NCBI GenBank assembly: GCA_965261195.1
Contig: OZ253455.1
Coordinates: 2,604,001 to 2,668,000, forward strand
Length of the DNA stretch: 64,000 bases
Reading direction: 5' to 3'
Source of the DNA: Bin87 sp965261195
GTDB taxonomy: Bacteria > Chloroflexota > Dehalococcoidia > Lucifugimonadales > UBA3495
A model generated the notes under the pieces. It had not been told where the DNA came from. It ran no database searches and saw nothing but the letters and a program-made list of their open reading frames with translations. This document shows, one piece after another, positions 25,974-36,300 of this stretch. The translations under genes were made by a program, and so were the position numbers. Every line of letters begins with the position of its first letter. Position 1 is the first letter of the stretch.

Positions 25974-27755
25974 GTGGATACGAAATCCGATGCAGCTACC
26001 GAAGTGGTGGCTTGGCAAGCGTGGAGCGCCGACGCGTTCTCGGATGCTCAATCCTCCGACCGGCCCATACTGCTGTCCATAAATGCAGTCTGGTGCTACT
26101 GGTGCCACGTGATGGCTGACAGCACCTATGTTGACGCCGATGTGGTCCGGTTTATCAACCAGAACTTTATTCCTATTCAGGTCGACACCGACCACCGGCC
26201 GGACATCAACGCCCGCTACAACGTGGGCGGCTGGCCAACGACTTCGTTCCTGACCCCGCACGGCGGTTACATTGCCGGCGCCACCTACCTGCCGCCTGAC
26301 CAGTTTCTGGCGATGCTGGACGAGGTGAGCCGGGCCTACGCGGATCAGAAGCCCGAGCTGTACGAACAGGGCAACGACATCCTGCGGCAACGTCGGGAGC
26401 ACGTTGCCCGGGTTTCCGCCGGGCGCGAACCCGATGCGTCCATTGTTGACAGCATCACTCGCCGCGCCGCTGGCGCGTATGATCCGGCCCACGGTGGTTT
26501 TGGAGTGGAACCCAAGTTCCCGTCAACCCCAATGCTCCGGCTGCTACTGCACCAATACCGCACGTCGGGCGAACCCTTTTTCCGCGCCATGCTGGAAAAA
26601 ACCCTCGATGCTATTACCGGAAGCGAGCTGTATGACGACGTCGATGGCGGGTTTTTCCGGTTTGCTACTAACGCGAACTGGACTCAACCGCAACACGAGA
26701 AGATGGCCGAGGACAACATCGCCCTGGCCGGCCTGTTGCTTGACGCCGCCATCATTCTGCAACGTCCTGACTATCAACGGGCCGCTTCCCGCAGCATCGA
26801 CTACCTGGTCGGCACGTTGTACGACTCGGCAGTGGCGGGTATCCGCGGGAGCCAGGGCGCGCACTCCGAGTATTTTGGCTTGCCGGCCCACCAAAGGCAG
26901 ACCCAATCAGCGCCGGAAGTGGATCCCTATTGCTACACATCAATTACCGGCCAGGCGGTTTCGCTTTTCCTGTCAGCGGCGTGGAAGTCAGGTCGGCCGG
27001 AATTGGCGGAGCTAGCCTTCTCCTGCCTGGACCAACTGGTTGACACGGCTCGCTCAGGCCGGTTGCCCCACACGTTCACCTCGGCGAAAACGAACCATCC
27101 GCCAGAGGGTGACCTCCTGGTCGACTGGGTTCATTATCTGCTGGCGGCCATGGATGGCTACGACGCCGCGGCCATCGACGGCGGTCGGTATCTGGATGCT
27201 GCCGAGGCTGCGGCGGCCGCCTTGCTGGATCGTTTCCTCGACCCTTCCCGGGGCGGGTTCTGCGACATTGAAGATCTGGGTGAACGTCCGGGTTACCTCC
27301 GGGTTCGCGAAAAACCCCTGGCGGAAAATGTGGCCGCAGCAACCGGGCTGCTGCGATTGCACCACGCCACCAATGAGGATCGGTATCGACAGGCGGCGCA
27401 CCATACGCTGAGCGCCTACGTCGAAGCGCACCGCGATTACGGTGAACTGGCCGCCGACTATGCCATCGCGGTGGATCGGTATCTCAACCCGGTGGTCGAA
27501 GTTACCATTGAAGGCAGACCGGGCAGCCCCGATGCCGACGCCATGCTGACCGCGGCGATGGCCCTGAACAACCCCAGCCTTTTGATAAAGCTGGTTACGA
27601 ATGAGCGCACCGACGTACCAGCGCAGGCGCACGTTTGCCTTGACACCGTTTGTTATCCGCCGGTATCAGACCCGGCCGCGTTGGCCGATGCGATTGCAAA
27701 CGGTGGCGGCGCGACGGACAGTCCGTTCCAAAACATTCTGGACCTGTTGAGTTAG
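25974..27755 (+). CDS. DUF255 thioredoxin-fold protein (YyaL/SPATA20 type)
   Basis: A 593-residue protein of the SSP411/YyaL family. The N-terminal thioredoxin-like DUF255 domain (about 1-165) includes WCYWCHVMADSTYVD, the CxxC motif of the family, and WPTTSFLTPHG with the expected cis-proline. The rest is an (alpha/alpha)6-barrel like those of N-acylglucosamine epimerases (LRLLLHQYRTSG, AEDNIALAGLLLDAA). The start is a GTG at 25974. Members are about 600-700 residues long, so this one is slightly short. The biochemical role is unknown, possibly redox-linked sugar metabolism. Confidence 0.9.
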   Translation: MDTKSDAATEVVAWQAWSADAFSDAQSSDRPILLSINAVWCYWCHVMADSTYVDADVVRFINQNFIPIQVDTDHRPDINARYNVGGWPTTSFLTPHGGYIAGATYLPPDQFLAMLDEVSRAYADQKPELYEQGNDILRQRREHVARVSAGREPDASIVDSITRRAAGAYDPAHGGFGVEPKFPSTPMLRLLLHQYRTSGEPFFRAMLEKTLDAITGSELYDDVDGGFFRFATNANWTQPQHEKMAEDNIALAGLLLDAAIILQRPDYQRAASRSIDYLVGTLYDSAVAGIRGSQGAHSEYFGLPAHQRQTQSAPEVDPYCYTSITGQAVSLFLSAAWKSGRPELAELAFSCLDQLVDTARSGRLPHTFTSAKTNHPPEGDLLVDWVHYLLAAMDGYDAAAIDGGRYLDAAEAAAAALLDRFLDPSRGGFCDIEDLGERPGYLRVREKPLAENVAAATGLLRLHHATNEDRYRQAAHHTLSAYVEAHRDYGELAADYAIAVDRYLNPVVEVTIEGRPGSPDADAMLTAAMALNNPSLLIKLVTNERTDVPAQAHVCLDTVCYPPVSDPAALADAIANGGGATDSPFQNILDLLS

Positions 27756-27798
27756 GCTCAGTCGGCGTCCGGTCAGTTTATCTCGAGGAGTTGAAACT

Positions 27799-29589
27799 CT
27801 GAAAACCCAAAACTGTGGCGACCTACGGGTCGCCCAAGCAGGCGCTTCTGTTACTTTGTCCGGCTGGGTCAGCCGGCGCCGCGATCACGGCGGCATCATT
27901 TTCGTTGATCTGCGCGACCGGTCGGGGTTTGCGCAGGTCGTTTTCAATCCGGAGCATCTGGCCCAGGCCATGTACGACGAAGCCGAGAAATTGCGTTCCG
28001 AGTGGTGCGTGCAGGTGGATGGCGTCGTGCAGAAACGCCCGGAGGGTTCCGAGAATGCGGCGCTGCCCACCGGGGATGTGGAAGTGATGGCCAGCGCGAT
28101 CACCGTTCTGAATCAATCGCTGACGCCGCCTTTTTACATCACCGATGACGTTGAAGCGGACGAAAGCCTGCGCCTGCGCTATCGTTACCTGGACTTGCGC
28201 CGTCCCAGTATGCAGGACAACTTGAGACTGCGCCACCAGGTGGTCAAGTACATCAGAGACTATCTTGACGCCAGGGAATTCCTGGAAATCGAAACCCCCA
28301 TCCTGATTAAAAGTACACCGGAAGGGGCCCGGGATTATCTGGTGCCCAGCCGGATGCAACCAGGCAATTTCTATGCGTTGCCGCAGTCCCCGCAGCAGCT
28401 GAAGCAGTTGTTGATGGTGAGCGGCGTGGAGCGCTATTTCCAGATTGCCCGCTGTTTCAGGGACGAGGATCTGCGGGCCGACCGTCAACCCGAATTTACC
28501 CAGTTGGACCTGGAGATGAGTTTCGTCGATGAGGAGGACGTGCTAACGCTGATTGAGGATTTGTATGCCGGTATGGTGCGGGAGATTACGCCCCGTTTCA
28601 AAATCAAAATGCCCTTCCCACGCATTGCTTACGCGGATGCAATGGCTCGGTACGGCAGCGACAAACCGGACCTGCGTTACGGTTTGGAAATGGCCGACGC
28701 GAGCGATCTGGCAGCGGAAACCGAGTTCCGGGTGTTCCACAACGTCCTGAGCGAAGGCGGCATCATCAAGGCGATGGCTGTGCCCGGCAAAGGGGGGTTG
28801 TCCGGCTCCGATATGCGCCGCATGGAGGACACCGCCAAGGGATTCGGAGCCGGCGGCATGAGCCATGTCAGGCTGACCGGAGACGGGGCGCTGGACACGC
28901 TGATTGATGCTGATGCGTTGCTTTCTCCCGGCTTGCGTATGCCCGTTGAGTGGGTGCGACGTCTTGCTGAACGTGCCGGGGCCAGCCGTGGCGACCTGAT
29001 AATACTGATGGCGGGTCCGCCCCGAATGGCCAACCAGTGGTTGTCGGCGATGCGAAGTCATATTGCCGAGGAAATGCAACTGGCCGATCCGGACGTGTTA
29101 TCGTTCGCTTTCGTTACCGACTTCCCGCTCTTTGACTGGAATGACGACAACAATCGTTGGGATTCCACCCACCACCCCTTTACCGCACCGGCTCCCGGCT
29201 TCGAGAAGATGCTGGACGGCGTGGACTTGTCGGCCATCCCATCGCGGGCCTACGACCTGGTTTGCAACGGCTCGGAGTTGGCCAGTGGGAGCATCCGCAT
29301 TCACCAGCGCGGGTTGCAGGAAAAGATTTTCGCCATCCTGGGTTATTCACCGGAGGACATTTCCGACCGGTTCGGGCACATCCTGGAAGCCTTCGACTAC
29401 GGCGCACCGCCCCACGGTGGCATCGCTCCCGGCATCGACCGCCTGGTAGCCATGCTGGCCGGCGCGGAGTCGCTGCGGGAGGTTATCGCCTTCCCCAAGA
29501 CACAAAGCGGATCCGATTTGCTGTTCGGCGCTCCGTCGCGCGTGGAACCCGGCCAGCTGCAAGACCTGGCGATTCGCATCGTCGAGTAA
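27799..29589 (+). CDS. aspS: Aspartyl-tRNA synthetase, apparent CTG start
   Basis: A 596-residue class II synthetase of bacterial type. It has an N-terminal OB fold (TLSGWVSRRRDHGGIIFVDL), class II motif 2 (FRDEDLRADRQPEFTQLDLE), the GAD insertion domain (about 290-430) and motif 3 (GIAPGIDRLVAML). The conserved N-terminal CGDLR block, normally a few residues after Met, lies upstream of the first ATG-, GTG- or TTG-type codon in frame. The only matching start is CTG at 27799, 8 bases after a perfect AGGAG, giving (M)KTQNCGDLRVAQAGASVTL. An ATG-to-CTG change or a genuine CTG start are both possible. It charges tRNA-Asp. Confidence 0.93.
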   Translation: MKTQNCGDLRVAQAGASVTLSGWVSRRRDHGGIIFVDLRDRSGFAQVVFNPEHLAQAMYDEAEKLRSEWCVQVDGVVQKRPEGSENAALPTGDVEVMASAITVLNQSLTPPFYITDDVEADESLRLRYRYLDLRRPSMQDNLRLRHQVVKYIRDYLDAREFLEIETPILIKSTPEGARDYLVPSRMQPGNFYALPQSPQQLKQLLMVSGVERYFQIARCFRDEDLRADRQPEFTQLDLEMSFVDEEDVLTLIEDLYAGMVREITPRFKIKMPFPRIAYADAMARYGSDKPDLRYGLEMADASDLAAETEFRVFHNVLSEGGIIKAMAVPGKGGLSGSDMRRMEDTAKGFGAGGMSHVRLTGDGALDTLIDADALLSPGLRMPVEWVRRLAERAGASRGDLIILMAGPPRMANQWLSAMRSHIAEEMQLADPDVLSFAFVTDFPLFDWNDDNNRWDSTHHPFTAPAPGFEKMLDGVDLSAIPSRAYDLVCNGSELASGSIRIHQRGLQEKIFAILGYSPEDISDRFGHILEAFDYGAPPHGGIAPGIDRLVAMLAGAESLREVIAFPKTQSGSDLLFGAPSRVEPGQLQDLAIRIVE

Positions 29590-29594
29590 CCGGC

Positions 29595-29616
29595 CCGCCG
29601 CTGCCCCGCCGCTGCC
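29595..29616. repeat. 11-bp tandem duplication after aspS
   Basis: CCGCCGCTGCC is present twice head to tail without mismatch, between aspS and the aminotransferase ribosome site. Confidence 0.9.
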
Positions 29617-29645
29617 CCGCTACTAACCAGCCAGGAGGACAAAAT

Positions 29646-30833
29646 ATGACCGAGTTCAACTACGATGGGTTATTCGCACAGCGGGCGCCCATAACACTGC
29701 GCGGCGAAAATCGCAATGCCAGGTACGATTTTGCGGTGGCGTACCCCGATCCTGAAACCCTTCCGCTGGAAGGATTGTCCGACGCCTTGCGGGTGGCCCT
29801 CGAGCGGGAAGGACGGGACCTGGCATACTACCCGGTGGCAGCGGGTTATCGACCGCTGCGCGAACTTGTCGCCAATAAGCTGCAACGCGACCGCCAGATG
29901 GACGTTTCGCCGGACGATATCATCCTGACTTCCGGTTCCGGCGAAGCCATCAATATGCTGATTCAGGCCTTGACCGACCCTGGTGACGTGCTTTTGACCG
30001 AGGAGTATGTATATCTCGGCACGATGCGTCAGATGCGGTTGTGGGGCGCCGAAGTGGTTGGCGTGAAGTGCGACGACGAAGGGATGATACCGGAGGCGCT
30101 GGATGCAACGATCCGGGCGCAGGTCGCTGCCGGCAAGCGGGTCAAGTTCCTGTATACCATCCCGACTTTTCAGAATCCGTTGGGCTGGACGATGACGCTG
30201 GAACGCCGCCGCCGCGCTCTGGAGATTTGCCAGAGCCACGGCGTGCCCGTTCTTGAGGACGACTGCTACGTCGATTTGCGGTTTGAAGGGGAGGATGTAA
30301 CTTCAATCAGCAGCATGGATGATGCCGGACAAGTGCTGTACGTTGGGTCAATGTCGAAAATCATAGCGCCAGGCGTCCGCATGGGTTATGTGGTGGCGCC
30401 TGAATCGGTGCGGCAGCGGGCGACGAGTTTCAAGTCCGGCGGCGTCAATCAATTTGCGGCGCTGGCGATTGAAGAATATCTCCGCAACAATATGTACGAC
30501 CACATTGACGAGGAGAACCAGGCGCTCCGCGTGAAACGCGATGCTATGCTGTCGGCCCTGGGCGAACACTTCGGCAATCGCGCCACCTGGTCCCGGCCTG
30601 AGGGGGGCCTCTATGTCTGGCTGACGATGCCGGAAGGTACTGACCTGGCGGGTTTCCAGAACCAGTGTTTTGAGGAGGGAGTGGGCTACTACAACGGTAC
30701 GATGTTCTCTCCGGAAGGCAATGGTTCCAACCTCGCCCGTCTCTGTTTCGGACACCCAACTGCCGAAACGGTTTCGGCTGGGATCGCCGAATTGGCCGCC
30801 ATTTTCGAGCGCAATGGCATTTTCAGGAGTTAG
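29646..30833 (+). CDS. PLP-dependent aminotransferase, LysN/2-aminoadipate type
   Basis: A 395-residue fold-type I aminotransferase. Recognisable are AYYPVAAGYRPLRELVANKL near residue 62, ILTSGSGEAINMLIQAL, the P-F/Y-Q-N-P segment TIPTFQNPLG, the aspartate in VPVLEDDCYVDLRF, and the PLP lysine in GSMSKIIAPGVRMGYVVAP. The pattern matches 2-aminoadipate or multisubstrate transaminases related to MocR regulators but without a DNA-binding domain. The ATG follows AGGAGG. It sits 56 bases after aspS, possibly in the same transcript, and is followed by a strong terminator. Confidence 0.9.
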   Translation: MTEFNYDGLFAQRAPITLRGENRNARYDFAVAYPDPETLPLEGLSDALRVALEREGRDLAYYPVAAGYRPLRELVANKLQRDRQMDVSPDDIILTSGSGEAINMLIQALTDPGDVLLTEEYVYLGTMRQMRLWGAEVVGVKCDDEGMIPEALDATIRAQVAAGKRVKFLYTIPTFQNPLGWTMTLERRRRALEICQSHGVPVLEDDCYVDLRFEGEDVTSISSMDDAGQVLYVGSMSKIIAPGVRMGYVVAPESVRQRATSFKSGGVNQFAALAIEEYLRNNMYDHIDEENQALRVKRDAMLSALGEHFGNRATWSRPEGGLYVWLTMPEGTDLAGFQNQCFEEGVGYYNGTMFSPEGNGSNLARLCFGHPTAETVSAGIAELAAIFERNGIFRS

Positions 30834-30855
30834 AATCGGTACCTGGCGGCCGGCG

Positions 30856-30900
30856 AAAAGCCCCGGCGCGGTTCCGAATTATTCGGGCGCCGGGGCTTTT
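30856..30900. terminator. Bidirectional rho-independent terminator
   Basis: AAAAGCCCCGGCGC and GCGCCGGGGCTTTT form a perfect 14-bp stem with A-rich and T-rich flanks on opposite sides. It serves both the aminotransferase (plus) and the FBP aldolase/phosphatase (minus), which converge here. Confidence 0.88.
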
Positions 30901-30922
30901 TCAGTTGCTGTTTCGTAGGTTA

Positions 30923-32101
30923 TCAGTCGTTGTCGGCGGTGGCGGCGGCTTCGGCGGCGGGCTGATGTCCATTGGTGCGGATGGCGAACCTGTCCACCAA
31001 GTCGCCGATGGTCTGGCGGAAGCCCGAGTATTCCAGCTCTCCGTAGGGTAGCATGGCCGCGCCCGACCAACCCTGTGAGCGCATTTCGATGCCCTTTTGC
31101 TGCGCCAGCTGGCGCGTGTAATCCCAAGCCGGGTTGTCGAAGAAATCGGTCGATGATTCTGAGAACTTGCCTTCTGCGCTAATGCTGAAACCGATGCAGG
31201 AAATCAGAGGCAGGCAGTACATACCCGTAACGGCGGTATTGATTGGCACCGGCATCAGCGGCATTACGTGAGAACCGCGAGCGTCCCCGCCAATGTAATG
31301 AGCCTTCGTGTAGGGAGAAATTAATTCTTCCGGAGCCGGGAAGATACCCTGGTTGCGAACCACGGCAACCGGATCATCCTTGCCGGTGTAGCTGCCCGCA
31401 ATATTGTGCAGGCGGGTGGCCGATATTGCGGCGGCGGTTTGCCCGCTGTAACGGGATACAATGCTCTCAATGGCAAACCGTTCGTTGTCGCGCAACAACA
31501 CGGTCATCTTGTAATAATCCTCAGGCGCGTTCAGCGAGATGATGCTGTCGCCATCGGTATTGTCCATGTCGATGATGTTGAAGGTGAAGCCTTCGCCCAG
31601 ACGCGGCAGCATTAGTCCGGCGCAGTACATGGGGTCGGCGAACCCAAGGAATGTCGGCAAGTTGTAGGCGCCCGGGCCACATTTATCGGCGGCCAGAACG
31701 AAGAACGACTCCGCCGGCCGCAGGGGGTTGGTCTTGATCGGATCGTGGTCGAAGGTAATCTCAGCTACGGCTGGGCCAGCGCCGCGGATGTTACCCGAAG
31801 GGGCATCAACGAGCAGGTCCTGACCGGCTCCGTAAAGGCCGTACTGGCGGGCGATTTCGGTTGCCTCCAGGAAGGTATTCCAGGCAAACTGATGCACCGC
31901 ATCGTCGTTGTCGCCCCGAGTATGGGTGGTGGTCATGCAGATGTCATCGCCGGTGTGCCCGACGTAGGCATCGATCAACAGTCCGTCGCGGATCGCCCTT
32001 TCAGTTGCGGCGCGCACGGCTGCCATCATTCGGTCCGACGGTTTGGTGTGCCCGCCAATTGAACCAACGTCAGCTTTCAGCACCGAAATCGTCAAATCCA
32101 T
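30923..32101 (-). CDS. Fructose-1,6-bisphosphate aldolase/phosphatase (type V)
   Basis: A 392-residue bifunctional gluconeogenic enzyme that condenses triose phosphates and dephosphorylates the resulting fructose bisphosphate. The N terminus (MDLTISVLKADVGSIGGHTK) and YVGHTGDDICMTTTHTRGDN contain the conserved histidine and aspartates that bind Mg2+. FTFNIIDMDNTDGDSIISLN and ARGSHVMPLMP are also signature blocks. This family is typical of archaea and deep-branching bacteria and replaces other FBPases. The gene is monocistronic on the minus strand and ends in the shared terminator. Confidence 0.93.
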   Translation of the reverse strand: MDLTISVLKADVGSIGGHTKPSDRMMAAVRAATERAIRDGLLIDAYVGHTGDDICMTTTHTRGDNDDAVHQFAWNTFLEATEIARQYGLYGAGQDLLVDAPSGNIRGAGPAVAEITFDHDPIKTNPLRPAESFFVLAADKCGPGAYNLPTFLGFADPMYCAGLMLPRLGEGFTFNIIDMDNTDGDSIISLNAPEDYYKMTVLLRDNERFAIESIVSRYSGQTAAAISATRLHNIAGSYTGKDDPVAVVRNQGIFPAPEELISPYTKAHYIGGDARGSHVMPLMPVPINTAVTGMYCLPLISCIGFSISAEGKFSESSTDFFDNPAWDYTRQLAQQKGIEMRSQGWSGAAMLPYGELEYSGFRQTIGDLVDRFAIRTNGHQPAAEAAATADND

Positions 32102-32418
32102 TTGTTAACTCCCTTCGTCGCGTTGACTCGTTTTAAGCGCAAAAAAGCGCGGTTCAACGCTGCTCGTTACCGCATGATTTTCCTTCGTTACGATAGCACT
32201 TCCCCGATTGGCCTGTCAATTTGCGCCGTGTTTCGGTAACTGTTCAGCAACTGTGTTTGATGTCAAGAGGAAGTAACGACGATTGCCGGAGTGATGTCCC
32301 TCCAGGATGAGCGCTGCTGGAGCATGGCGTTGAGGATGACGAGCAGCTTGCGCATGCCAGCGACCAGAGCCAGCTGCTTCGGCTTACCGGCGGCCAGCCG
32401 CCGCTGGTAGAAGTCCCG

Positions 32419-32445
32419 GATGACGGGATTGAGATGACGGGATTG
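32419..32445. repeat. 14-bp tandem duplication in IS110 transposase
   Basis: GATGACGGGATTGA is followed at once by GATGACGGGATTG, a period of 14 over 27 bases. Collapsing one copy restores NPVIRDFYQRRLAAGKPKQL in the transposase C terminus. Confidence 0.93.
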
Positions 32446-33077
32446 CAGCGAGTGGCAGCCAGCGTCCCCATGTACCAGACAGCTCGGACCCGGGAGCGTC
32501 CGCCCCAGACGTGCCGTTTGCCCCGCATGGCGCCGCGGTCGCGGTTGAAGGGAGCCACGCCCACCAGTGCGGCGATCTGACGACGGTCCAGGGCGCCCAA
32601 CTCGGGCCGGTTGGCCAGCAGCGTGAGGGAGAGTTGCTCACCCACGCCGGGAACGGTGCGCCGGAGGTCGTCCTTCTCCCGCCACACCGGACTCGGCCGG
32701 AGCATCGGTCGCAGGCCTTGGTCAAGGTCGTTTAGATCCTGCTCCAACCAGGTGATGTGGGCCGCAATGCGGGGACGGACGGCGCTGGTGGCGGCGCCGA
32801 GGCGGTTCTGCTCCGAGACCAGCATCGTCATCACCTGCTGCCTCCGGGCAGTGAGGGAGTTGAGCTCCTGGGTTTCGGCGTCGCGCAGAGGACGCACCGG
32901 GGGCTGGATCGCCTCAGCAAAGTGGGCCAGCACGGCGGCGTCCAGGGCGTCGGTCTGGGCCAACTTCCCAGTAGCCCTGGCGAAGTCCCGCACCTGGCGC
33001 GGGTTGACGACGACCACCGGCAGCGCCTCGGCGGCCAGCGCAGCCACCAGCGGTAGTTCCAGGCCGCCCGTAGCCTC

Positions 33078-33103
33078 CAGCAGCGCCAATCAGCAGCGCC
33101 AAT
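33078..33103. repeat. 13-bp tandem duplication in IS110 transposase
   Basis: CAGCAGCGCCAAT occurs twice in direct succession. Collapsing one copy restores PSLALLEATGGLELPLVAAL in the transposase. Confidence 0.95.
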
Positions 33104-33309
33104 GACGGTCCGAGGGTCTGCATCTCGGAAACCAACTGCGGGATTCCTGCTGCGTCGCGGGGAACCTCCCAGCTCTCGCCCGTGGGCCGGAGGGCAACGT
33201 CCACCTTGGCCTTGGCGACGTCAATGCCGACGTAGATTCCTGCTGGCCCCATGCTGGCCTCCTATGCAGTCCCAGCTCGAACCGCCTCGTATCTTCGGGC
33301 GAGGATATT

Positions 33310-36300
33310 TTACTCGGATGGAATCCTTGCAGTGAGACTGTTCGATAATCTGGTGCCGTCAGCCAGACAGATGGAGCCAGAGACCTGACAGTCGGCTGTT
33401 TGCGGCAGGGAGACCTCAATGGCTTGCGATGAGGTAGGTTGCACCGTGATGCTCCAGCTGCGATTGCTCCCACCGGTGTATCGGCGGGCGCCGGTGATTT
33501 GCCCATTGGTGACCCGCAACACGGAATCACGGACTGCCTTGTAACTCAACCCGGGTATGTGCTCGCTGAAATGGAGTTCCATGGCAAACTTGCTAACCCC
33601 GTCGTGGGTCGTTGGGACGTTGCGAAACTCCGCCGTAAGCGAAGGCGTGGCGCCCTCCTGTGTCTGCCGTGTGGCGCCCTCCTGTGTCTGCCGTAGTGGA
33701 ATCCTTGCAGTGAGACTGTTCGATAATCTGGTGCCGTCAGCCAGACAGATGGAGCCAGAGACCTGACAGTCGGCTGTTTGCGGCAGGGAGACCTCAATGG
33801 CTTGCGATGAGGTGGGTTGCACCGTGATGATCCAGCTGCGATTGCTCCCACCGGTGTAGCGGCGGGCGCCGGTGATTTGCCCATTGGTGACCCGCAATAC
33901 GGAATCACGAACTGCCTGGTAACTCAACCCGGGTATGTGCTCGCTGAAATGGAGTTCCATGGCAAACTTGCTCGCGCCATTATGCGATGATGGCAGGTTG
34001 CGGAATGCTGCCGTCAATGTGGCCGCGGAGGAGCCGGTGGGGCCGGAGGAGCCGGTGGGGCCGGAGGAGCCGGTGGGGCCGGAGGAGCCGGTGGGGCCGG
34101 AGGAGCCGGTGGAGCCGGAGGAGCCGGAGGAGCCGGTGGAGCCGGTGGAGCCGGTGGAGCCGGTGGAGGTGTGGTAGTCGATGACGGTCACTGCCACCCA
34201 GAGGTGGTACACGTCATCGTACTCGTCGGCGCTGCTTTCATCTTCCACGGCGTGCCCAAGCGTTGCCGTTTCATTCGCCGTGTTCGTATCCCTGAACGAC
34301 CGCACCGTCACCCTCTGCGCCACGTTCCAGTTCGATGGGGTGAAGGTCAGCCGATTAGGCGACGACTTCACTTCCGAGTTGCTTCTTTTGATCGTGATCA
34401 CCACGTCGGAGGAGGGCTCTGTGTCCAGCTTCACGCTGTAGGTTTTGCTGTGGCCCTCGGACAACACCAGCTTGGACACAGACAACGTCATCCCAGGGAC
34501 GTCGTCTTCGACCCCGGTCACCGCCACCGAGTCGATGGTCACCGGGTCGTACTCCTCGGCGCTGCTGGCGTCTACCACCATGTGCTTGATGGTGGCCGCG
34601 TCGGGAATGGCGTCGGCGTCCTGGGCAGCGGCCACCGTCACCCTCTGCTCCGAGTTCCAGTTGGACGCAGTAAAGGTCAGGGTCGTCGGAGACACCGTAA
34701 TGTCGGAACTGCCTTCCTTGGTCACAGAGATCACGACGTCGGAGGAAGGCTCCGTGTTCAGGCTCACCCCGTAGGAACCGCTGCCGCCCTCAGAAACCGA
34801 TAGCGCAGACGTGGACACCCTGACCCCGGCCTGGTCCCTATCAGTGACCCTCACCGCCACCGCCCTGCTGATCGCATTGTCGTACTCGTCGGCGCTGCGG
34901 TCGGTGTCCACCCTGTGGGTGAGTGTGGCCTGGTCATCCACCGCATCGTCGTCGTAGGCGAGGATCAGTCTCGCATAGATTCCCCTCCAGTTGGTCGGGG
35001 TGAAGATCAGCGGAGAGTTCCAAACGGCCACGTCCGGGTTGTTGCTGCTCACGGTGATCACCACGTTGGAGGAGGGCCGCGCGCTGAGGCCCACGATGTA
35101 GCGGTCGGAGATGAAGCCCTCGGGCCACTCCACTACCTCCTTGGACACCTCCACCCTGTAGGAGATGTCGTCATCGACGACGGTCACCGGCGCCGAGCCG
35201 ATGGGCACCATGTCATACTCGTCGGCGCTCATGTTCGCCACCATCGCGTGGCCGATGGTGGCCGTGTCGTTCCTCGTGTCGCTGTCCTGGGCTGCGGACA
35301 CCCTCACCGTCTGTGCCAGGTGCCAGTTGCTCGGCGTGAAGGTCAGAGTGGCCGGCGAGACCGTCACGTCGCGACTGCCGGTCCTGGTTAGAGAAATCAC
35401 CACGTTGGAGGTGGGCGGGACGGTCAGATGCACCGTGTAGGTACTCGTGCCGCCCTCGCCCACCCACAGCGTGCGAGGGGTCGCCACATTCACCGCGCGG
35501 GGCTCGTCATCGGTGACGGTAACCATCACCCTGTCGAGGTTGCTCGTATGCTGGTACTCGTTTTGGGTGCTGAGCGCCACCACAAAGTGGCTGATGGGCG
35601 CCTCGTCGGCAACGGCGCCGTCGTCCTGGGCTGCGGACACCGTCACCGTCTGTGCCGTGTTCCAGTTGCTCGGCGTGAAGGTCAGGGTGGCCGGCGACAC
35701 CGTCACGTCGCTGCTGCCCGTCTTCCTCTTCACGGCGATCACGACGTTGGAGGTGGGCACCACGTCCAGCTTCACCGTGTATGTGGCCGTGCCGCCTTCG
35801 GCCACTGTCAGCGTGGACGTGGACACCGTCACCCCGGGGGTTTCATCGTCGAGGACGGTCACAAGAATCCGAGGGCTGGTGACGGTGCTCCACAGGCTGA
35901 CGTACTCACTGGCGCTACTGGGGGTAATTGCCTGGTTGATGAAGCCTCTGTCCGGCCACGCGTCGGCGTCCTGGGCGGCACTCACCGTCACTGTCTGCGC
36001 CTCGGCCCAGTTGGTCGTGGAAAATGTCAGGGCGGCCGGAGACACCGTAACGTCGGAACTGCCGCTCGTGGTTAGAGAAATCACCACGCTGGAGGTGGGC
36101 TGCTTGGTTAGCTTTATAGTATAAGACTGGCTGCCGCCCTCGGGCACTCTCACACCGTAGGTAGAAACCGCCACCCCGACGATGGGATCGCTGGACATGG
36201 TCGTCGGCAATGCGCCATCTCCAGCGAGCCGGTCGCTGTTGTTGGCGCCCACGACAGGCGTCACGCCGCCCGCGCAGACAGTGCCGATCAGGACGAAGAT

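Larger units (their letters stand above)
32263..33252 (-). pseudogene. IS110-family transposase broken by two tandem duplications
   Basis: The start MGPAGIYVGIDVAKAKVDVA carries the first acidic residue of the RuvC-like DEDD domain. VVVVNPRQVRDFARATGKLA and KTDALDA-like TDALDAAVLAHFAEA follow, then the C-terminal VPGVGEQLSLTLLANRPELG and IAALVGVAPFNRDRGAMRGK of IS110. Two exact small duplications break the frame: 13 bp at 33078-33103 and 14 bp near 32419-32445. Removing one copy of each restores a continuous frame ending at the TGA at 32263. The element inserted next to the end of the surface-protein gene. It is inactive as read. Confidence 0.88.

Noticed and set aside
32237..32250. GTAACTGTTCAG resembling an IS66 end beside the IS110 gene
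   Set aside because: Only 12 bases match, there is no second end or 8-bp duplication, and chance cannot be excluded.
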